From the NCBI RefSeq assembly GCF_003122325.1, contig NZ_QFBC01000014.1:1-64000 (forward strand): DNA of 64,000 nt. The letters are read 5' to 3'. The position numbers and the translations under genes were made by a program. The notes beneath the pieces were generated by a model. It was not told the DNA's origin and ran no database searches. It saw only the letters and a list, made by a program, of their open reading frames with translations. The DNA comes from Rhizobium album. GTDB lineage: Bacteria; Pseudomonadota; Alphaproteobacteria; Rhizobiales; Rhizobiaceae. This document shows, in pieces, positions 61,566 to 64,000 of this stretch (position 1 is its first letter; every line of letters begins with the position of its first letter).

Positions 61566-62681
61566 ATGAATGCCGTTGATACCGCAATCCATGTTGCGGC
61601 CAAAAGCATCCGACTGGCGGACGTGACCAAGGCGTATGGCAAGGTCAATGTGATTCCGTCTCTCGATATCGAATTTAGATCAGGCGAATTCACCGTCATC
61701 CTCGGTCCGTCTGGCTGCGGCAAATCCACCCTTCTACAGATGATTGCCGGCCTTGAGCGTGTGACCAACGGCAAAATCCTTTTCGGCGGCAAGGAAGTAC
61801 AGGATCTGGAGCCGAAGCAGCGTGGCTGCGCAATGGTGTTCCAGAACTACGCACTTTATCCGCATATGACCGTTGCCGAGAACATGTCCTACAGCCTGAA
61901 AGTCGCCGGCATGACCAAGCCTGAACGACAGGCCAGGGTTAAAATCGTCGCAGGCATGCTAGGCCTTGGCGACTATCTCGACCGCAAGCCCGGACAGCTT
62001 TCGGGTGGACAAAGGCAACGCGTGGCGATCGGCCGTGCGATCATCCGAGAGCCCGGGGTTCTACTCTTCGACGAACCCTTGTCCAACCTCGACGCTCAAC
62101 TGCGTCATGACACCCGTATCGAGCTTGCGGACCTCCACCGGCGCATTGGTGCGACAACCGTCTTCGTCACACATGATCAAGTAGAAGCGATGACGCTGGC
62201 CGACCGGATTTTGATCTTGAACAAGGGTCAGGTCGAGCAGTTCGACACCCCAAAAGCGATCTACCATAGGCCCGCCTCGGTGTTCGTCGCAAAATTCATT
62301 GGTTCACCGCCGATGAACATTCTGCCGGCTCAGGGGGATGGCTCCGTGCTTCGTCTTTCCGACGGGCAGGTGGTTGGCGAATATGGTCTCAAGGGTGATT
62401 TTCAGCTTGGTATTCGGCCCGAAAATGTCGTTGTCGAGCAAGGAATGAGTGGCGGCCTAGCAGCACCGGTGCGCTTCCGTGAGGACCTCGGCTCGCACTC
62501 CATCATCAGTGTCGATATCGCCGGAACGCCCGTCCGTATCGCCACGCCGTTTGGAGGCGTCGTTCCCGACTACACACGGCTTGCGGTGACCTTCCCGATG
62601 AAAGCGCTTCACCTATTCGACGGTCAAACCGGCAAGGCGATCCCGGAAGGTTTTGGCGTCGCGAGCAAGGATGGAAAATGA
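61566..62681 (+). CDS. ugpC: UgpC-like ABC transporter ATPase
   Basis: The 371-aa ATPase has Walker A GPSGCGKSTLLQM (about residue 49), Q-loop VFQNYALYPHMTV (about 93), signature LSGGQRQRVAIGRA (about 144), Walker B VLLFDEPLSNLDAQ (about 166) and switch His FVTHDQVEA. A C-terminal OB/MOI regulatory domain (FQLGIRPENVV) is typical of the MalK/UgpC group. It powers the importer. Its stop overlaps the next start by ATGA. Confidence 0.9.
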   Translation: MNAVDTAIHVAAKSIRLADVTKAYGKVNVIPSLDIEFRSGEFTVILGPSGCGKSTLLQMIAGLERVTNGKILFGGKEVQDLEPKQRGCAMVFQNYALYPHMTVAENMSYSLKVAGMTKPERQARVKIVAGMLGLGDYLDRKPGQLSGGQRQRVAIGRAIIREPGVLLFDEPLSNLDAQLRHDTRIELADLHRRIGATTVFVTHDQVEAMTLADRILILNKGQVEQFDTPKAIYHRPASVFVAKFIGSPPMNILPAQGDGSVLRLSDGQVVGEYGLKGDFQLGIRPENVVVEQGMSGGLAAPVRFREDLGSHSIISVDIAGTPVRIATPFGGVVPDYTRLAVTFPMKALHLFDGQTGKAIPEGFGVASKDGK

Positions 62682-63541
62682 ACTATTTTGAATACATGGC
62701 TGACCCGCACCGCCGTTGCGCCATCGTCGCTCATCGCGGCATCTGGACGGACGCTCCAGAAAACAGCCTGCTTGCGATCCGCCGCGCAATCGAAGCCGGC
62801 TATGACGTGGTCGAGATCGATGTTCGGAAAACCTCTGACGGCGAATTCGTGCTGCTGCATGACGATACGCTTGAGCGCGTGGCCGGGATCGACACGGCTC
62901 CGGAGCAGATGACGCTGAAAGACCTGACAGGCGTCGCCTTGCGCAACCGTGATGGTGGACCTGAAAACGCCCTTACCGAGGAGATGTTGCCAAGTCTGCG
63001 TGACGTCTTCGAACTCACCCGTGACAGGATCTTCATTCACCTTGACATTAAACACCGGCACGTCATTCCGGACGTTCTCGCCTACGCCAAGGCGTGCGGC
63101 GTCGACAGCCAGGTCGATTTCTGGGCTGATTTGAAAACTGAAGCGGATCTGGATTGGATCCAAGCCAACGTTGTCTCCCAGGGCGTGCCGTTTATAGCGC
63201 GTACGCATCTCGAGCATGACACTGCCGATGAGCAGGTCGAGCTCGTTTTCCGGCTGAAACCTTTCGTCTGCGAAGCGTCGTTCAAGGATCTGTCGCAGAT
63301 CGAGCGCATCCAACAGCGTTTCCACGATGCGGGCATCACACTCTGGGTCAACACGCTCGATTCCGTCGCGTCGCCGGGCTTCACCGACACCGCGGCCCTC
63401 AAGAATCCCGATGCGATCTGGGGCCGCCTGTTGCGTGCCGGGTTCTCTTCGATCCAAACGGACGAGATGGCGGCGCTCAGGAATTATCTCAACTTCGATG
63501 GTGCGGCGAAAAAAGGTTCGCTAAGGAGTATGCGGCGGTGA
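62678..63541 (+). CDS. ugpQ: Glycerophosphodiester phosphodiesterase (UgpQ-like)
   Basis: The 287-aa enzyme has the GDPD core: CAIVAHRGIWTDAPENSLLAIRRAIEAGYDVVEIDVRKTSDGEFVLLHDDTLER in one run (residues about 13-67), containing the catalytic HRG, the metal-binding EID and the second catalytic His in LLHDD. FIHLDIKHRH (about 112) follows. It hydrolyses glycerophosphodiesters to glycerol-3-phosphate and an alcohol. Encoded with the transporter, it would process imported diesters in the cytoplasm; no signal peptide is present. Confidence 0.88.
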   Translation: MNYFEYMADPHRRCAIVAHRGIWTDAPENSLLAIRRAIEAGYDVVEIDVRKTSDGEFVLLHDDTLERVAGIDTAPEQMTLKDLTGVALRNRDGGPENALTEEMLPSLRDVFELTRDRIFIHLDIKHRHVIPDVLAYAKACGVDSQVDFWADLKTEADLDWIQANVVSQGVPFIARTHLEHDTADEQVELVFRLKPFVCEASFKDLSQIERIQQRFHDAGITLWVNTLDSVASPGFTDTAALKNPDAIWGRLLRAGFSSIQTDEMAALRNYLNFDGAAKKGSLRSMRR

Positions 63542-64000
63542 CCAGGATCAGTATTCGTGAGGCGCGGTCAGACGAATTCGGCGCATTGAATGCGATCGAG
63601 ATGGACGCTCTCACGGCCCTGATCGATGCCGGCGTACCCATTCCTGGAGCGCCGACAGCGCTCTCCCACGACATGCTTGGCCGGATTTCCAAGACCGAAT
63701 GCTTGCTGGTCGCTTCTGATGCAACTGACAAACCTGTGGGCTTTATCGCTGCCGAAGTCATCGAGGCGATGTTCTATATTGCCGAAATCGACGTTGTCCG
63801 TAGCTTGCAAGGCAAGGGCATCGGCCGGCGTCTGATCGCTGCAGTCATGTCGGTGGCGAAGAGCAGGGGCTTAACGGGGCTTGCGCTCACCACCTACCGT
63901 TTCGCGCCCTTCAATTATTCCTTCTATCTTTCAATCGGCTTTGAGGAGGCGCAACGCGGCACAATACCGATCTGGTTGCAGCAGCGCCTGGCTGACGAGG
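63538..64000 (+). CDS. GNAT family N-acetyltransferase, cut by window end
   Basis: The start is GTG 63538, overlapping the ugpQ stop (GTGA). The visible 154 residues contain the GNAT fold: an N-terminal ISIREARSDEFGALNAIEMDA, the acetyl-CoA loop VVRSLQGKGIGRRLIAAVMS (about residue 85-105) and FAPFNYSFYLSIGFEEAQR (about 121-139). It is the last visible gene of the ugp-like operon. The substrate is unknown, and the C-terminus lies outside the window. Confidence 0.82.
   Translation, partial: MTRISIREARSDEFGALNAIEMDALTALIDAGVPIPGAPTALSHDMLGRISKTECLLVASDATDKPVGFIAAEVIEAMFYIAEIDVVRSLQGKGIGRRLIAAVMSVAKSRGLTGLALTTYRFAPFNYSFYLSIGFEEAQRGTIPIWLQQRLADE

Overview
The window reads as rhizobial DNA (Agrobacterium/Rhizobium group, Alphaproteobacteria). 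The supports are an imuA-imuB-dnaE2 mutagenesis cassette behind a GAAC-N7-GAAC SOS box, ACR3-type arsenic genes with an ArsK-like MFS pump, a DUF736 gene of the kind common on rhizobial plasmids and islands, and a PHO-box-associated ugp operon. I cannot tell chromosome from plasmid. No rRNA, tRNA or CRISPR array was seen.

Layout. 0-2.1 kb: three small uncharacterised genes. 2.1-2.2 kb: a solo copy of a repeat that also borders the recombinase trio 20.6 kb away. 2.4-6.1 kb: DUF4142 protein, secreted alpha/beta hydrolase, zinc alcohol dehydrogenase, GFA-family enzyme. 6.1-13.8 kb: DNA-damage block (SRAP/YedK, LigD-type ligase, imuA-imuB-dnaE2), whose 3' end runs into an array of TTATGCCGA-like 9-mers. 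13.8-19.5 kb: arsenic resistance, with two ArsR units sharing ATCCA/TGGAT operator half-sites. 19.5-22.8 kb: a recombinase-in-trio (RIT) element with three translationally coupled tyrosine recombinases.

24.3-54.0 kb is the highlight: a defence island built around 7-deazapurine DNA modification (Dpd-like). A ten-gene operon read leftwards (54035 to 45614) carries a YaaA/DUF6884-like protein, a DpdB-like protein, the TGT-like transglycosylase DpdA, a second DpdB-like protein, QueE, QueD, QueC, a YhhQ transporter, a membrane protein and a HAD phosphatase. QueD/E/C would make preQ0, and DpdA with DpdB-type partners would place it in DNA. A rightward operon (27.5-34.9 kb) encodes a DpdF-like RecQ-type helicase, a DpdG-like protein, a DpdH-like ATPase and a helical protein. 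It converges with a leftward pair: a Cas4/RecB-like nuclease and a 2111-residue protein joining an SF1 and an SF2 helicase. These probably form the restriction arm. Between the arms lies a third DGQHR protein (DndB-like) behind a 9-codon leader ORF and a hairpin. An HTH-STAND NTPase sits at the left edge. A 775-residue tyrosine-recombinase-like protein and IS21-type terminal repeats sit at the right edge.

57-64 kb returns to core metabolism: a ROK repressor divergent from an ABC transporter (ugpBAEC-like), a glycerophosphodiester phosphodiesterase and a GNAT protein cut by the window end. A PHO-box-like site and a palindrome lie in the divergent promoter. All family assignments come from reading motifs and have not been confirmed by database search.
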